NCBI RefSeq assembly: GCF_040364665.1
Contig: NZ_BAABWX010000002.1
Coordinates: forward strand, 124,001-188,000
Length of the DNA stretch: 64,000 nt
Reading direction: 5' to 3'
From: Cognatishimia sp. WU-CL00825
GTDB taxonomy: Bacteria; Pseudomonadota; Alphaproteobacteria; Rhodobacterales; Rhodobacteraceae
The position numbers and the translations under genes were made by a program. A model generated the notes under the pieces. That model saw only the letters and a list, made by a program, of their open reading frames with translations, did not search any database and was not told the DNA's origin. Below, in pieces: positions 53,436 through 62,581 of this stretch. Within the stretch, counting starts at the first letter, position 1. Each line of letters begins with the position of its first letter.

Positions 53436-54239
53436 TTATGGCTTTTTGCGACGCTTTTGGATGGCGTCCCACATATCGGGGCGCCGGGCTTTGGTGATTT
53501 CCTCGGCCATGGTCTGACGCCACTCGGCGATTTTTCCGTGGTGGCCTGACATCAGAATGTCTGGGATCGCGTGACCTTGCCAGTCAGCTGGCCGAGTGTA
53601 TTGAGGGTGCTCTAGCAAGCCGTTGCTGTGGCTTTCGTCTTCGATGCTATCTGCATTGCCCAGCACCGATGGCAAAAGGCGTACGGTTGCATCGATCATG
53701 GCCTGGGCGGCGATTTCGCCGCCGGTCATGACAAAGTCGCCCAGGCTGACTTCTTGGATATTGTAATGGTCCAGCACTCTTTGGTCGACGCCCTCAAAGC
53801 GGCCACACAGCAAGGTGATGCCGTCACACCCCGCCCAGGCGCGGGCCATGGTTTGGTCAAAACGTCGGCCCCGAGGAGATAGATAGACCAAAGGGCAATT
53901 GCCCCGCACGCGGCTTAGCGTGTGGTCGATCGCATTGCCCAGCACGTCCGGGCGCAGCACCATGCCGGCTCCTCCGCCAGCGGGCGTGTCATCGACATTG
54001 CGATGTTTGCCGACACCAAAGCGGCGCAGGTCGGTGGTTTCAAGCTGCCACTTGCCATCTTTGAGGGCTTTGCCTGTCAGGCTTTCGCCCAGCACGCCGG
54101 GGAAGGCTTCGGGGAACAGCGTGATGATATGGGCAGACCAAGCGCGTGCAAGGCGCGGGTTGTGATCCATCAGTTCGCGCGGCTTTAGAGACACCGAGAT
54201 CGACTTGCGGCCGTGGGATTTGTTTTTGGATTCAGACAT
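53436..54239 (-). CDS. trmD: tRNA (guanine(37)-N1)-methyltransferase
   Basis: SAM-dependent methyltransferase of 267 aa with a trefoil-knot fold, modifying G37 of tRNAs and preventing frameshifts. Landmarks are AHIITLFPEAFPGVLGESL, GGGAGMVLRPDVL, CGRFEGVDQRVLDHY and the knot region EVSLGDFVMTGGEIAAQAMIDA (landmarks only). The 23-residue basic N-terminal extension is seen in other Rhodobacteraceae. It lies 6 bases after the rimM stop, so rimM-trmD are one operon. Confidence 0.96.
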   Translation of the reverse strand: MSESKNKSHGRKSISVSLKPRELMDHNPRLARAWSAHIITLFPEAFPGVLGESLTGKALKDGKWQLETTDLRRFGVGKHRNVDDTPAGGGAGMVLRPDVLGNAIDHTLSRVRGNCPLVYLSPRGRRFDQTMARAWAGCDGITLLCGRFEGVDQRVLDHYNIQEVSLGDFVMTGGEIAAQAMIDATVRLLPSVLGNADSIEDESHSNGLLEHPQYTRPADWQGHAIPDILMSGHHGKIAEWRQTMAEEITKARRPDMWDAIQKRRKKP

Positions 54240-54245
54240 TAGGGA

Positions 54246-54758
54246 TCAGAGAAGTCCTTCGGGCGGGTCGGCGATGATGCGACCCGTGGCCAGGTCAACT
54301 GTTGGCACAACGCTGCGGCTGAAGGGAATGAGCACGCTGTCTTTGAGCGTGGGCCCGTGGACTTCGAGCATGTCTTCGGCACCGTTGTTTTGCACAGATT
54401 TGACGGTGCCGATTACCGCGCCGCCAGTGTCGCGCACTTCGAGACCGATGAGGTCGGCGTAATAATATTCATCCTCGGGCAGGTCTGGCAGGCGGTCGCG
54501 CGGGGCAAAGAGTTTCACGCCTTTTAACGCGTCGGCCTCTTCCTTGTTGACCACGCCAGACAGGCGTACAGCCAGACCGTTGCTAATGGTGCGGTTGACG
54601 ACAATGTCAAAACTGCGGCTGCCATCTTCGGTGGTCAGAGGGGCATAGTCGGCAATGGCCTTGGCCTCGGCGGTAAAGCTTTTGACCCGCACTTCACCCT
54701 GAACGCCAAAGGCTCCGGCGATCGTGCCAACGCAGATCATGTCATTTGTTTCAGCCAT
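54246..54758 (-). CDS. rimM: Ribosome maturation factor RimM
   Basis: 16S rRNA processing factor of 170 aa that binds ribosomal protein S19 on the pre-30S particle. The N-terminal [19 protein letters not shown] (residues 8-26) and the PRC-barrel part with [12 protein letters not shown] and [13 protein letters not shown] are typical. It precedes trmD, as is common. The canonical upstream gene rpsP is on the same strand but separated by yaeQ (opposite strand) and bluB. Confidence 0.96.
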   Translation of the reverse strand: MAETNDMICVGTIAGAFGVQGEVRVKSFTAEAKAIADYAPLTTEDGSRSFDIVVNRTISNGLAVRLSGVVNKEEADALKGVKLFAPRDRLPDLPEDEYYYADLIGLEVRDTGGAVIGTVKSVQNNGAEDMLEVHGPTLKDSVLIPFSRSVVPTVDLATGRIIADPPEGLL

Positions 54759-54911
54759 CTTAACGCCCCTTATTGGTCAAGGGCGTGATAGCGATTTGTG
54801 TGGCGGAAGGCAATTCGCTGTCTGTAACGTGGGGTGTGCGGTCGATATGTGCTTTCACAATGGCATCAGACGCATTAGGCAGTCCTGACTTGGCTGTATC
54901 TGGGAAAAACC

Positions 54912-55460
54912 ATGGCGCAAAAATCCACCATCTATAAAGTCGAGCTGTCTGTATCCGATATGGATCGTCACTATTATGAAACGCATAAATTGACGGTTGC
55001 TAAACATCCATCGGAAACCGATGAACGTTTGATGGTGCGCATACTGGCTTTTGCTTTGAATGCCCACGCGCAATTGGAGCTGACCAAGGGGCTTTCCACC
55101 GATGATGAACCGGATATTTGGCAGAAAAGCTTGAGCGGCGAGCTGGAGCTTTGGTTGGCTTTGGGGCTGCCGAGTGAAAAGGTTGTGCGGCAGTCCTGTG
55201 CCAAGGCCCAAAAAGTCATTGTTTACAGCTATGGTGGCCGGACAGCGGAGATGTGGTGGGAGAAGTTGAAAAACCGCGCAAGTCGGTTTGACAATTTGCA
55301 GGTTGTTAATCTTGCGGCGTCGGAAACCAGTGCATTGGGTGCGCTGGCCAGTCGGGCCATGAAGGTGCAGGTCAATATTCAAGACGGTGATGTGATGCTC
55401 AGCGTCGGTGACAGCATGGTGTATGTCACGCCGGCTGAGTGGAAATCTGTCGGGCGCTGA
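54912..55460 (+). CDS. YaeQ family protein
   Basis: Protein of 182 aa matching YaeQ, a PD-(D/E)XK-fold family of unknown activity. Landmarks are IYKVELSVSDMDRHYYETH, then ETDERLMVRILAFAL and LWLALGLPSEKVVRQSCAKAQKV, with the Trp-rich WWEKLKNRA segment. It lies alone on the plus strand between minus-strand bluB and rimM, where its insertion breaks the usual rpsP-rimM order. Confidence 0.92.
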   Translation: MAQKSTIYKVELSVSDMDRHYYETHKLTVAKHPSETDERLMVRILAFALNAHAQLELTKGLSTDDEPDIWQKSLSGELELWLALGLPSEKVVRQSCAKAQKVIVYSYGGRTAEMWWEKLKNRASRFDNLQVVNLAASETSALGALASRAMKVQVNIQDGDVMLSVGDSMVYVTPAEWKSVGR

Positions 55461-55502
55461 AACGTGTAAATTTCTGTAGTTGGAAGAATATACAGAGGTC
55501 GG

Positions 55503-56132
55503 TCAGCGCTTTTGGACCGGCAAATGTGGGCGGCGGTCTTCCCAGCCGACTTTTTCCAGTTCGGGAGTTTTAGAGACAGTTTCGGGGTAGCCAACGCAGA
55601 GGTAGGCCACGAGGGACCAGCCGTCGGGGGTGTTGAGGTCTTTGTTGAGCTGCACCGGATCAAGGATCGAGACCCAGCCGACACCCAGCCCCTTGGCGCG
55701 GGCGGTTAACCAAAACAGGCTGATGGCCCCAACCACCGAATAGCGGCGCATTTCAGGCATGGTGCCTGCGCCCAGACCGGCCCCTTTGGTGGTGTCATCG
55801 TCGCAATAGATCGCCAGTTGCACCGGGCTTTCGGCCATGCCTGAGAGTTTCAGGCCCGCATACATTTGGGCTTTGTCGCCCGCATAGCCATCAAGAGCCT
55901 GGGCATTGGCAGATTTGAAGTTCTGATAGGCCGCGTCACGCGCAGCGTCGCTTTCCACGCGGATGACCCGCCAGGGTTCCGAGAGGCCCACGGAAGGGGC
56001 AAGGAGGAAAGCGTCGAGGCACTCTTGCAAGAGCGCCTCGTCCACAGGATCGCTGCGGAAGCGTCGCACATCGCGCCGCCACCGCATTAACCTTGCAAGC
56101 TCGTCCTGGAAGTCTTGTTTGAAAGACTGCAT
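55503..56132 (-). CDS. bluB: 5,6-dimethylbenzimidazole synthase BluB
   Basis: Flavin-destroying nitroreductase-fold enzyme of 209 aa that converts FMN to 5,6-dimethylbenzimidazole, the lower ligand of cobalamin, with oxygen. The N-terminal RRDVRRFRSDPVDEALL, LAPSVGLSEPWR, and the GVGWVSILDP segment are BluB-like. Its presence suggests aerobic completion of vitamin B12; no other cobalamin genes are visible here. It lies 17 bases after rpsP on the same strand. Confidence 0.94.
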   Translation of the reverse strand: MQSFKQDFQDELARLMRWRRDVRRFRSDPVDEALLQECLDAFLLAPSVGLSEPWRVIRVESDAARDAAYQNFKSANAQALDGYAGDKAQMYAGLKLSGMAESPVQLAIYCDDDTTKGAGLGAGTMPEMRRYSVVGAISLFWLTARAKGLGVGWVSILDPVQLNKDLNTPDGWSLVAYLCVGYPETVSKTPELEKVGWEDRRPHLPVQKR

Positions 56133-56149
56133 TCCAGAAACGCGCCGTC

Positions 56150-56506
56150 TTATTCTGCGGCTTCAGTTTCGGCTGCTTTTGCAGCTTTTTCTTCGGCACG
56201 TTCCTGAGCTTTTTTGCCTGGAACCGCTTTCTTAGGGTTGCTGCGCTCTTTTTTCTCTACAACGCCAGCTGCTTCTAGGAAGCGGGATACACGGTCAGTG
56301 ACCTGTGCGCCTTGGCTGATCCAGTACTGAACGCGTTCAACGTCCATTTGCACGCGCTCTTCGCTGTCTTTTGCCAGCAATGGGTTATATGTGCCCAGTT
56401 TTTCGATAAAGCGACCATCGCGTGGCATGCGGCTGTCTGCAGCAACGATGCGATAGAAAGGACGCTTTTTTGAACCGCCGCGGGCGAGACGAATTTTCAT
56501 AGCCAT
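56150..56506 (-). CDS. rpsP: 30S ribosomal protein S16
   Basis: Small-subunit ribosomal protein of 118 aa. The sequence [21 protein letters not shown] and the [21 protein letters not shown] block (landmarks) are diagnostic. The C-terminal Lys/Ala/Glu-rich tail of about 30 residues is normal in alphaproteobacteria. A good Shine-Dalgarno (AGGAG) precedes the start. It is between the chorismate mutase and bluB genes on the same strand. Confidence 0.97.
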   Translation of the reverse strand: MAMKIRLARGGSKKRPFYRIVAADSRMPRDGRFIEKLGTYNPLLAKDSEERVQMDVERVQYWISQGAQVTDRVSRFLEAAGVVEKKERSNPKKAVPGKKAQERAEEKAAKAAETEAAE

Positions 56507-56549
56507 GGTGTGTATCTCCTATAATGGCGTGAGCAGAGCCGTGGCTCTG

Positions 56550-56846
56550 TTATTCCTGGTGTTTCTTGTGATGACGGATGACTTCTTGAATGATGAAATT
56601 CAGGAAAGCCTTGGCAAAATCGGGGTCCAGGTGGGCCCGGTTTGCCAGATCTTCGAGACGTGCGATCTGTGCGGCTTCGCGCGAGGGATCGGACGGTGGT
56701 AAATCGTGTTCAGCTTTGAGTTGGCCAACCGCTTGGGTGTGTTTGAAACGCTCGCCCAAAGTATAGACGAGGATGGCATCAAGACGGTCGATGCTTTCGC
56801 GGTGTTCTTTCAGCAGCTCGGCTGCGCGGGAGACGGCGTCAGTCAT
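56550..56846 (-). CDS. Chorismate mutase, AroQ type
   Basis: Small all-helical AroQ-fold enzyme of 98 aa turning chorismate to prephenate for Phe and Tyr synthesis. LKEHRESIDRLDAILVYTLGERFKHTQAVGQLKAEH matches the AroQ pattern (landmark around residues 13-48), with the active-site arginine and lysine. It stands alone as a monofunctional protein. The ATG overlaps the GNAT stop by 4 bases, and rpsP follows 43 bases later. Confidence 0.92.
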   Translation of the reverse strand: MTDAVSRAAELLKEHRESIDRLDAILVYTLGERFKHTQAVGQLKAEHDLPPSDPSREAAQIARLEDLANRAHLDPDFAKAFLNFIIQEVIRHHKKHQE

Positions 56847-57367
56847 AGCGAGACCTCTGATGGATTTGGGTGGCGGTAGATCAAGCAGGGTTGATCAGGC
56901 TTGGGCTGGGGCGCGGAGGGGTCAAGCGTGGCGCCAAGGCGTTCTGCCAAAGCGATGGATCGTGTGTTGTCCGCCGCGATATAGCTGACAGCAGTTTCCC
57001 AGTCGAGATCCTGAAAGGCATGGCGCAGGGCAGCCTGGGCGGCCTCAAAGGCAAAACCCCTACCTTCGGATCCGGCAAACATCAGCCAGCCGATTTCGGT
57101 TTCGGGCCAATCCGCCGGGCACCACGGGCCAATCAGGCCAATAATTTGATCGCTTTCCTTGGTGGTCACGGCCCACATGCCATAACCAAGCAGATCCCAA
57201 TGGCCGACTTCTGCCGCGAATTGCCGCCAGGCTTTGCCCAATGTGTATGGGCCGCCAACATGGGCCGCGCGATCAGACAGAAAGAACGCAACCACGGTAT
57301 CGAGGTCGCGCGCCGCTGGCTTGCGCAGGATCAGACGATCCGTGGTTATGGTGGCGGTGGCGGTCAC
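56843..57367 (-). CDS. GNAT family N-acetyltransferase, RimJ/RimL type
   Basis: Acetyltransferase of 174 aa. The TDRLILRKPAARDLDTVVAFF N-terminus, GRGFAFEAAQAALRHAF acetyl-CoA site and AERLGATLDPS motif are typical of RimJ/L-like proteins that acetylate protein N-termini or small molecules. The start codon is GTG and begins directly after the ffh stop, so ffh-GNAT-chorismate mutase form a tight unit. Substrate unknown. Confidence 0.9.
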   Translation of the reverse strand: MTATATITTDRLILRKPAARDLDTVVAFFLSDRAAHVGGPYTLGKAWRQFAAEVGHWDLLGYGMWAVTTKESDQIIGLIGPWCPADWPETEIGWLMFAGSEGRGFAFEAAQAALRHAFQDLDWETAVSYIAADNTRSIALAERLGATLDPSAPQPKPDQPCLIYRHPNPSEVSL

Positions 57368-58891
57368 TTACTTCTTTTTCCCAAAACCGGATAGACCGGG
57401 GGGCAGGCCTGCGCCGCCGCCAAGGCCGCCTAAGCCGCCAAGGCCACCCATGCCTTTGCCGCCAAGTTGCTTGGCTGCTGCTTCAAGCGCTTTTGGGTCC
57501 ATTTGGGACGGGTCCATGCCTGCGGGCATATCGCCTTTGCCGCCGAACATGCCTTTCATAGCTTGTTTCAGCATGCCGCCTTTGCCCATTTTGCCCATCT
57601 TCTTCATCATGTCCGCCATTTGGCGCTGCATTTTCAGAAGCTTGTTGAGGTCAGACACTTGCATGCCCGCGCCTTTGGCGATGCGTTTTTTACGGCTGGC
57701 TTGCAGGATCTGAGGGTTGGCGCGTTCTTTTTTGGTCATCGACTGGATCAGCGCGATTTGCTGTTTCAGGACTTTGTCGTCCATACCCGCGTCTTTGACT
57801 TGGTTTTTCATCTTGGCCATGCCGGGCATCATGCCCATCACGCCTTCCATGCCGCCCATCTTGATCATTTGCTCAAGCTGCATTTTCAGGTCGTTCATGT
57901 TGAAGCGGCCTTTTTGGAAGCGCTTCATCATGCGTTCGGCTTGTTCAGCCTCGATGGTTTCCTGGGCTTTTTCGACCAGAGCGACGATGTCGCCCATGCC
58001 CAGAATGCGGCCCGCGATGCGGTCAGGCTCGAATGTTTCGAGCGCGTCCATCTTTTCGCCGAGGCCGACGAATTTAATGGGCTTGCCAGTGACCGCGCGC
58101 ATCGAGAGCGCTGCACCGCCGCGACCATCGCCGTCCATACGTGTCAGGACCACGCCAGAGATGCCGATTTTACCGTCAAATTCTTCGGCGACTTCCACAG
58201 CGACCTGACCGGTCAGACCGTCGACCACCAGCAGGGTTTCGCGCGGGTTAACCGCGTCGCGGACGTCTTCGACCTCTTGCATCAAGGTCGTGTCGATCTG
58301 CAGCCGGCCTGCAGTATCAAGCATATAGACGTCATAGCCGCCGAGCGTGGCCTGTTGCTTGGCGCGTTTGGCAATTTGCACCGCGGATTCGCCGGCCACG
58401 ATGGGCAGGGTATCAACGCCGATTTGTTTGCCGAGGATTTCCAGCTGTTGCATCGCGGCTGGGCGGTAGATGTCGAGCGAGGCCAGCAGAACGCGTTTGC
58501 CGTCTTTTTCTTTCAGGCGTTTGGCAAGTTTACCGGTGGTTGTGGTTTTACCAGAGCCTTGCAGGCCGACCATCAGAATCGGCGCAGGCGCGTTGTCGAT
58601 TTTCAGCGCGCCGCGTTCGTCATCATCGCCCGCCAAAACATGTTGCAGCTCGTCATGGACAATTTTGACAACCTGTTGGCCGGGGGTGACCGATTTGGTG
58701 ACCGATTGGCCTGTGGCTTTGTCTTGAACGGCTTTGACGAAGTCACGTGCCACCGGCAGGGAAACATCAGCCTCTAGCAGGGCAACGCGCACCTCGCGCA
58801 GGGCGGTTTTCACGTCGTCTTCGGACAATGCGCCTTGTTTGGTCAGGCGATCAAAGACACCGGAAAGGCGTTCGCTTAGATTTTCAAACAT
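57368..58891 (-). CDS. ffh: Signal recognition particle protein
   Basis: GTPase of 507 aa that binds SRP RNA and hydrophobic signal sequences for co-translational membrane targeting. The NG domain has GLQGSGKTTTTGKLA (G1), DTAGRLQID (G3) and TRMDGDGRGGAAL, and the Met-rich M domain follows from about residue 330 with a Met/Gly/Lys-rich tail (residues about 440-507). ATG 58891 (AAAGGAG upstream) gives the standard N-terminus; the frame runs on to 59017. No SRP RNA gene was found nearby. Confidence 0.97.
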   Translation of the reverse strand: MFENLSERLSGVFDRLTKQGALSEDDVKTALREVRVALLEADVSLPVARDFVKAVQDKATGQSVTKSVTPGQQVVKIVHDELQHVLAGDDDERGALKIDNAPAPILMVGLQGSGKTTTTGKLAKRLKEKDGKRVLLASLDIYRPAAMQQLEILGKQIGVDTLPIVAGESAVQIAKRAKQQATLGGYDVYMLDTAGRLQIDTTLMQEVEDVRDAVNPRETLLVVDGLTGQVAVEVAEEFDGKIGISGVVLTRMDGDGRGGAALSMRAVTGKPIKFVGLGEKMDALETFEPDRIAGRILGMGDIVALVEKAQETIEAEQAERMMKRFQKGRFNMNDLKMQLEQMIKMGGMEGVMGMMPGMAKMKNQVKDAGMDDKVLKQQIALIQSMTKKERANPQILQASRKKRIAKGAGMQVSDLNKLLKMQRQMADMMKKMGKMGKGGMLKQAMKGMFGGKGDMPAGMDPSQMDPKALEAAAKQLGGKGMGGLGGLGGLGGGAGLPPGLSGFGKKK

Positions 58892-59289
58892 CGCTTTCGG
58901 CTCCTTTAGCCTGTTTCCATGTGGATCGTAGATAAGCACGATCCGCTCAATCGCTAGCCCGAATACAAGAAGGCCCCCGTGGGCGAAACTCGCTGACGGG
59001 GGGCGATCCCAGCACATAGGCTAAGGGACCGGAAGCTTATGGGACTCCCGGAATTGGGTGGCGGATACCTTTGTTGGCGCGATGAGTCAAGCAGCGCAGT
59101 GGCTTTCGCAGGGCTGGCGCGCCGTGGCACTAGACGTGTTGGCACACAACGCGACACATTTTTGAGACTCGCACACCTAAAGGTTGACAAGTATCATTGT
59201 GATTGTCGTAAAAGGGGATAAGCTAGACGTTTGATTTTGTGAATAAGTTAGCCAGATTTTGGCAAGTTTCTAAGGGTAGGGCAATTTGC
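58892..59289. other. Divergent gap between ffh and the sensor kinase
   Basis: No gene is seen. It holds a strong hairpin in the ffh leader (58972-59004), with stem GCCCCCGT/ACGGGGGGC and an inner GCGA/TCGC. On the plus strand, TTGACA (59184-59189) may be the -35 box of the kinase promoter; no good -10 box was found. Confidence 0.5.
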
Positions 59290-61341
59290 ATGCAGGGTAA
59301 TCGCACCAATTATCTTTGGATGCTTTCATACTTATTTTCTGCGGTGTTTGTGTTTTTGATTGGCAGCATCGGTTGGTTTTTCTTTGAAAAGCAACGCTTG
59401 GCCGAAGAACATATGCAAGGACGCGCGACGGTTCAGAGTGAACTTGAAGAGGTTGTTGCAAACCTAGAGGGCGCGATTTCGCGCAATACGGATTTGATCA
59501 GGGCTGTCGCCGCAGTGATCGCGGTAGAGCCTAACATTCCTCAAGAGCGCTTTGAGCAATTGGTCAAGCAGATCTTCGCGGATCGACCAGAAGTCAAGAA
59601 TGTCGCTGCGGCCCCCAATCTGGTTATCAAATATATGTACCCGCTTAAGGGTAATGAAGCGGCTGTTGGGCTGAACTACAGAGAGGTGCCTGCGCAATAT
59701 GCGGCGGTCAAACATGCGATAAATGCGCCTGATGTCGTGGTCGCGGGCCCGGTAGATTTGGTGCAGGGCGGGGTTGGCCTGATTGCACGCAAGGCGGTTT
59801 ATGCGATTCACCCGGTCACGCGGGAAACCCAGTTTTGGGGCATCATTTCGCTGGTGATCGATTATGAACAGATGTTTGCGCAGCTGGGCATTCCGGATTT
59901 GCCCTTTGCTTTTGCGTTGCGCGGCAAGGATTCACTGGGATCAACGGGCGAATTGATCTTTGGGGAATCGCGGATTTTTGGCCAAAGGCCGGTGACGGCG
60001 CGGGTCAATTTACCCGAAGGATCGTGGTGGGCGGCGGCAGTGCCGCAAGAGGGTTGGCAAGGGCCAATGCAATTGATGTGGACGATACGGGTGTCTTTTT
60101 TGCTGAGTGCCCTGGTCGTGACTTTGTTGATCTGGGTTGGTTTGCGCTTGGTGCAACTGCGCATGAAGGCAGTGGCGCAGCTGACCAACGCGATCAACAG
60201 CATTGATGATGGTTTTGCGCTGTATGATGCGGACGATCGCCTGATCACCTGCAATGATAAATACAAAGAGCTTTATAGCGTGTCTGCGGATCTGTTTGTG
60301 CCAGGCAACAAGTTTGCCGACATCATCCACGAGGGCATTAAGCGCGGCCAATATCCCGAGGCCAAGGGGCGCGAGGCGGCGTTTCTGAGTGAGCGGTTGG
60401 CGGCGCATCGTGCGGCTGATGCGGCTGTGGAGCAACAGCTGGATGACGGGCGGTGGTTGAAGATCGCGGAAAGCCGCACGCCGGATGGCGGGACGGTTGG
60501 CTTTCGGGTGGATATCACTGAACTGAAGAATGCCAAAGAAGTCGCTGAACGGGCAAATTTGGCGAAGTCTGAATTTCTCGATGTCATGAGCCATGAGTTG
60601 CGCACGCCGTTGACGGTTGTGCTTGGGGGGACACCGTTTTTGTGCCGCCCGGAATTGTTGCCAGCGTCAAGCAAACTGTTTGCCACCTTAGAGGCGCGTG
60701 GCGAAGAGGTGGCGGATGTAAAGCAAGATGTGGACGCGATGCTGGGGTCGCTTAAGACCTTGGCCGGTAAGGTGGAGCGGTCTGCCAAGCACCTTTTGAC
60801 CCTGATCAATGATGTGCTGGATTTTTCCAAGATCGAAGCAGGGCGCATGGATGTAGATTTTGATGACATCCGTGCAGACGTCATTGTCGATGAGTTGCTG
60901 GAAGAATTTGCCCTGAAGGCGGCGGAGAAGTCGCTGACGCTGGAGCAAGATGTTGTGCCCCAGTTGATCCGGGCGGATATCACGCGCATGCGTCAGGTTT
61001 TGATCAATATTCTGGGCAACGCCATCAAGTTCACCGACAGCGGCACCGTACGGGTGACAACCGAGGTGGTAGGTGGGTTTCTGCGCTTTGACATCACCGA
61101 CACCGGAAGTGGTATTCCCAAAGATCGGTTGCACGAGGTGTTTGACAAGTTCACACAGCTGGATTCCAGCTCGCGCCGCAAGGCTGGTGGCACAGGACTG
61201 GGCATGGCGATTTCCAAGCGTATTGTAGAGATGCAGGGGGGCGAAATCAGTGTGACCAGTAAAGTCGGGGTTGGAAGCACGTTTAGCTTTACGGTGCCTT
61301 TGGCGACACCGGCGGCGCAGGCGGCGGAAATGGTGGCATAG
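59290..61341 (+). CDS. CHASE-domain hybrid-type histidine kinase (no receiver)
   Basis: Sensor kinase of 683 aa. A membrane anchor (about residues 10-33), a CHASE-like extracytoplasmic domain (about 40-270), a second membrane segment, a PAS domain (NAINSIDDGFALYDADDRLITCN), then HisKA (SHELRTP, with phosphorylatable H435) and HATPase (LINILGNAIKFTD, DTGSGIP, GGTGLGMAI) follow. The stretch between HELRTP and LINDVLDFSK is longer than usual by about 20 residues. GTG 59239 is an alternative start; ATG 59290 has AGGG upstream. No response regulator is adjacent. Confidence 0.88.
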   Translation: MQGNRTNYLWMLSYLFSAVFVFLIGSIGWFFFEKQRLAEEHMQGRATVQSELEEVVANLEGAISRNTDLIRAVAAVIAVEPNIPQERFEQLVKQIFADRPEVKNVAAAPNLVIKYMYPLKGNEAAVGLNYREVPAQYAAVKHAINAPDVVVAGPVDLVQGGVGLIARKAVYAIHPVTRETQFWGIISLVIDYEQMFAQLGIPDLPFAFALRGKDSLGSTGELIFGESRIFGQRPVTARVNLPEGSWWAAAVPQEGWQGPMQLMWTIRVSFLLSALVVTLLIWVGLRLVQLRMKAVAQLTNAINSIDDGFALYDADDRLITCNDKYKELYSVSADLFVPGNKFADIIHEGIKRGQYPEAKGREAAFLSERLAAHRAADAAVEQQLDDGRWLKIAESRTPDGGTVGFRVDITELKNAKEVAERANLAKSEFLDVMSHELRTPLTVVLGGTPFLCRPELLPASSKLFATLEARGEEVADVKQDVDAMLGSLKTLAGKVERSAKHLLTLINDVLDFSKIEAGRMDVDFDDIRADVIVDELLEEFALKAAEKSLTLEQDVVPQLIRADITRMRQVLINILGNAIKFTDSGTVRVTTEVVGGFLRFDITDTGSGIPKDRLHEVFDKFTQLDSSSRRKAGGTGLGMAISKRIVEMQGGEISVTSKVGVGSTFSFTVPLATPAAQAAEMVA

Positions 61342-61389
61342 AGCACATTGCAGTCGCGGTGCAGGGACTTGAGGCACTCTGAGAGGGCG

Positions 61390-61878
61390 CTATTTTATGG
61401 GAACCCAGTTGCGGATCCGCTGGGCGGTGGTGCTTGGGTCCAGATCGGGCATGCATCGTGGATGCAGTGGCACAAGACTGGCTTGCGATTTCAGCTTGAG
61501 GGCCAGGCAGCAAAACTTGCGCCGCCCCGTGTGTGATTTGCCCTGTTCCACAAACTCGATATCTTCGAGATCTGCCAAAGCGTAACGATTGATATCCAGG
61601 CCAAAGAGCGTTTTATGAATGATGGTGATCATGCCGGTCTGGCGACGAAACGAAACTTTGACGCGCTCTGCGGTGCGGTAAATTTTGAAGGCACTGACCA
61701 AGGTGCAGCAAAGACAGAGCAAGCCCGCCCAGAACCAGATGGATCCCGCAGAGTGATTTGGCAACCAACGCGCCGTCAGCGCCAGACAGATCAACATAAA
61801 ACACAGCAAAAAACCCGTCAGTGCGACGGGGCGGTGTTCTAGGATGAGCCTTGTATGGGAATCTTCGGTAATGCGCAT
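61390..61878 (-). CDS. Small membrane protein, hypothetical
   Basis: Protein of 162 aa with two adjacent hydrophobic segments near the N-terminus (PVALTGFLLCFMLICLALTARW and IWFWAGLLCLCCTLVSAFKI, landmarks only) and a cytoplasmic C-terminal beta-like domain with cysteines (RRKFCCLALKLK). I do not recognise it. A TTG at 61887 is in frame; ATG 61878 is preferred. It lies between the kinase and azoR, on the minus strand. Confidence 0.65.
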   Translation of the reverse strand: MRITEDSHTRLILEHRPVALTGFLLCFMLICLALTARWLPNHSAGSIWFWAGLLCLCCTLVSAFKIYRTAERVKVSFRRQTGMITIIHKTLFGLDINRYALADLEDIEFVEQGKSHTGRRKFCCLALKLKSQASLVPLHPRCMPDLDPSTTAQRIRNWVPIK

Positions 61879-61933
61879 ACTTATCAAAATGAGTTTCTGA
61901 ATGATGCATAGGCTGCTTGGCGGTATTGCTCAA

Positions 61934-61963
61934 CAAAAAACCCGCCAGTTCGGGCGGGTTTTT
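61934..61963 (-). terminator. Terminator of azoR
   Basis: Stem AACCCGCC/GGCGGGTT with a 6-base loop, flanked by A7 on one side and T5 on the other, so it can work in both directions. It is just downstream of the azoR stop on the minus strand. Confidence 0.85.
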
Positions 61964-61986
61964 CGATTAAGATTTTAGCAATGCGC

Positions 61987-62529
61987 TTAAGCGGCCTTTG
62001 CAAAGTCTTCGGCTTGGCTGCTGGACAGAATTGTCACATCGCTAATGCCTAAAAATCCAAGCACTTGACGCAAGTATGGTGAGGCAAAGTCCATCGGGCT
62101 GCCAATGTCTACGCCACCGCTGGCGATGGTGATGATCGCCTTTTTACCGCTCAACAGGCCCTTGGGACCAGTATCTGTGTATTGGAAGGTCACACCTGCG
62201 CGGGCAATCAGGTCGATCCAGGCCTTCAGGCTCGCGGGCACGCCAAAGTTATAAAGCGGCAGTCCAATCACAATTGTATCGGCATTTTGCAGTTCCTGTA
62301 CCAAGATATCGGAGGTTTTGAGCGCCTCTGCTTGGGCCTCGCTGCGGTCGTCTTTTGGCGTGAAGGTCGCGCTGACCCAGGTTTCGTTCAGAAACGGCAG
62401 GCCTTCAGACAGGTCGCGCCGCACAACTGTGTCGGCCTGAAGTGAGGTTGCAATGCCTGCAGACAGGCGACGTGAGATGGAATCGATGTAGCGGGCCGAG
62501 GAATCGATATGTAAAACAGAATGGGTCAT
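61987..62529 (-). CDS. azoR: FMN-dependent NADH-azoreductase
   Basis: Flavodoxin-like quinone/azo reductase of 180 aa. The N-terminal VLHIDSSARYIDSISRRLS, the flavin-binding GLPLYNFGVPASLKAWIDLIARAGVTF (landmark around residues 96-122) and ILSSSQAED are typical. It reduces quinones and azo compounds and protects against electrophiles. It is divergent from a LysR regulator at 62633, a known arrangement for such genes. Confidence 0.93.
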   Translation of the reverse strand: MTHSVLHIDSSARYIDSISRRLSAGIATSLQADTVVRRDLSEGLPFLNETWVSATFTPKDDRSEAQAEALKTSDILVQELQNADTIVIGLPLYNFGVPASLKAWIDLIARAGVTFQYTDTGPKGLLSGKKAIITIASGGVDIGSPMDFASPYLRQVLGFLGISDVTILSSSQAEDFAKAA

Positions 62530-62581
62530 TTGGTGTGTCCTTTGGGTTGGCTTTCCAAAGATTTATCCATTGCAAAATTAA

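Noticed and set aside
57467..58777. Long open frame (436 codons) opposite ffh
   Set aside because: Its translation is repetitive in His, Phe and Ala and mirrors the ffh codon pattern; the ffh product on the other strand has complete motifs.
58892..59289. SRP RNA (ffs) gene upstream of ffh
   Set aside because: The region has a strong hairpin and a CCGGAAGC string, but lacks the conserved GGUCAGGUCCGGAAGGAAGCA-type apical loop as a whole.
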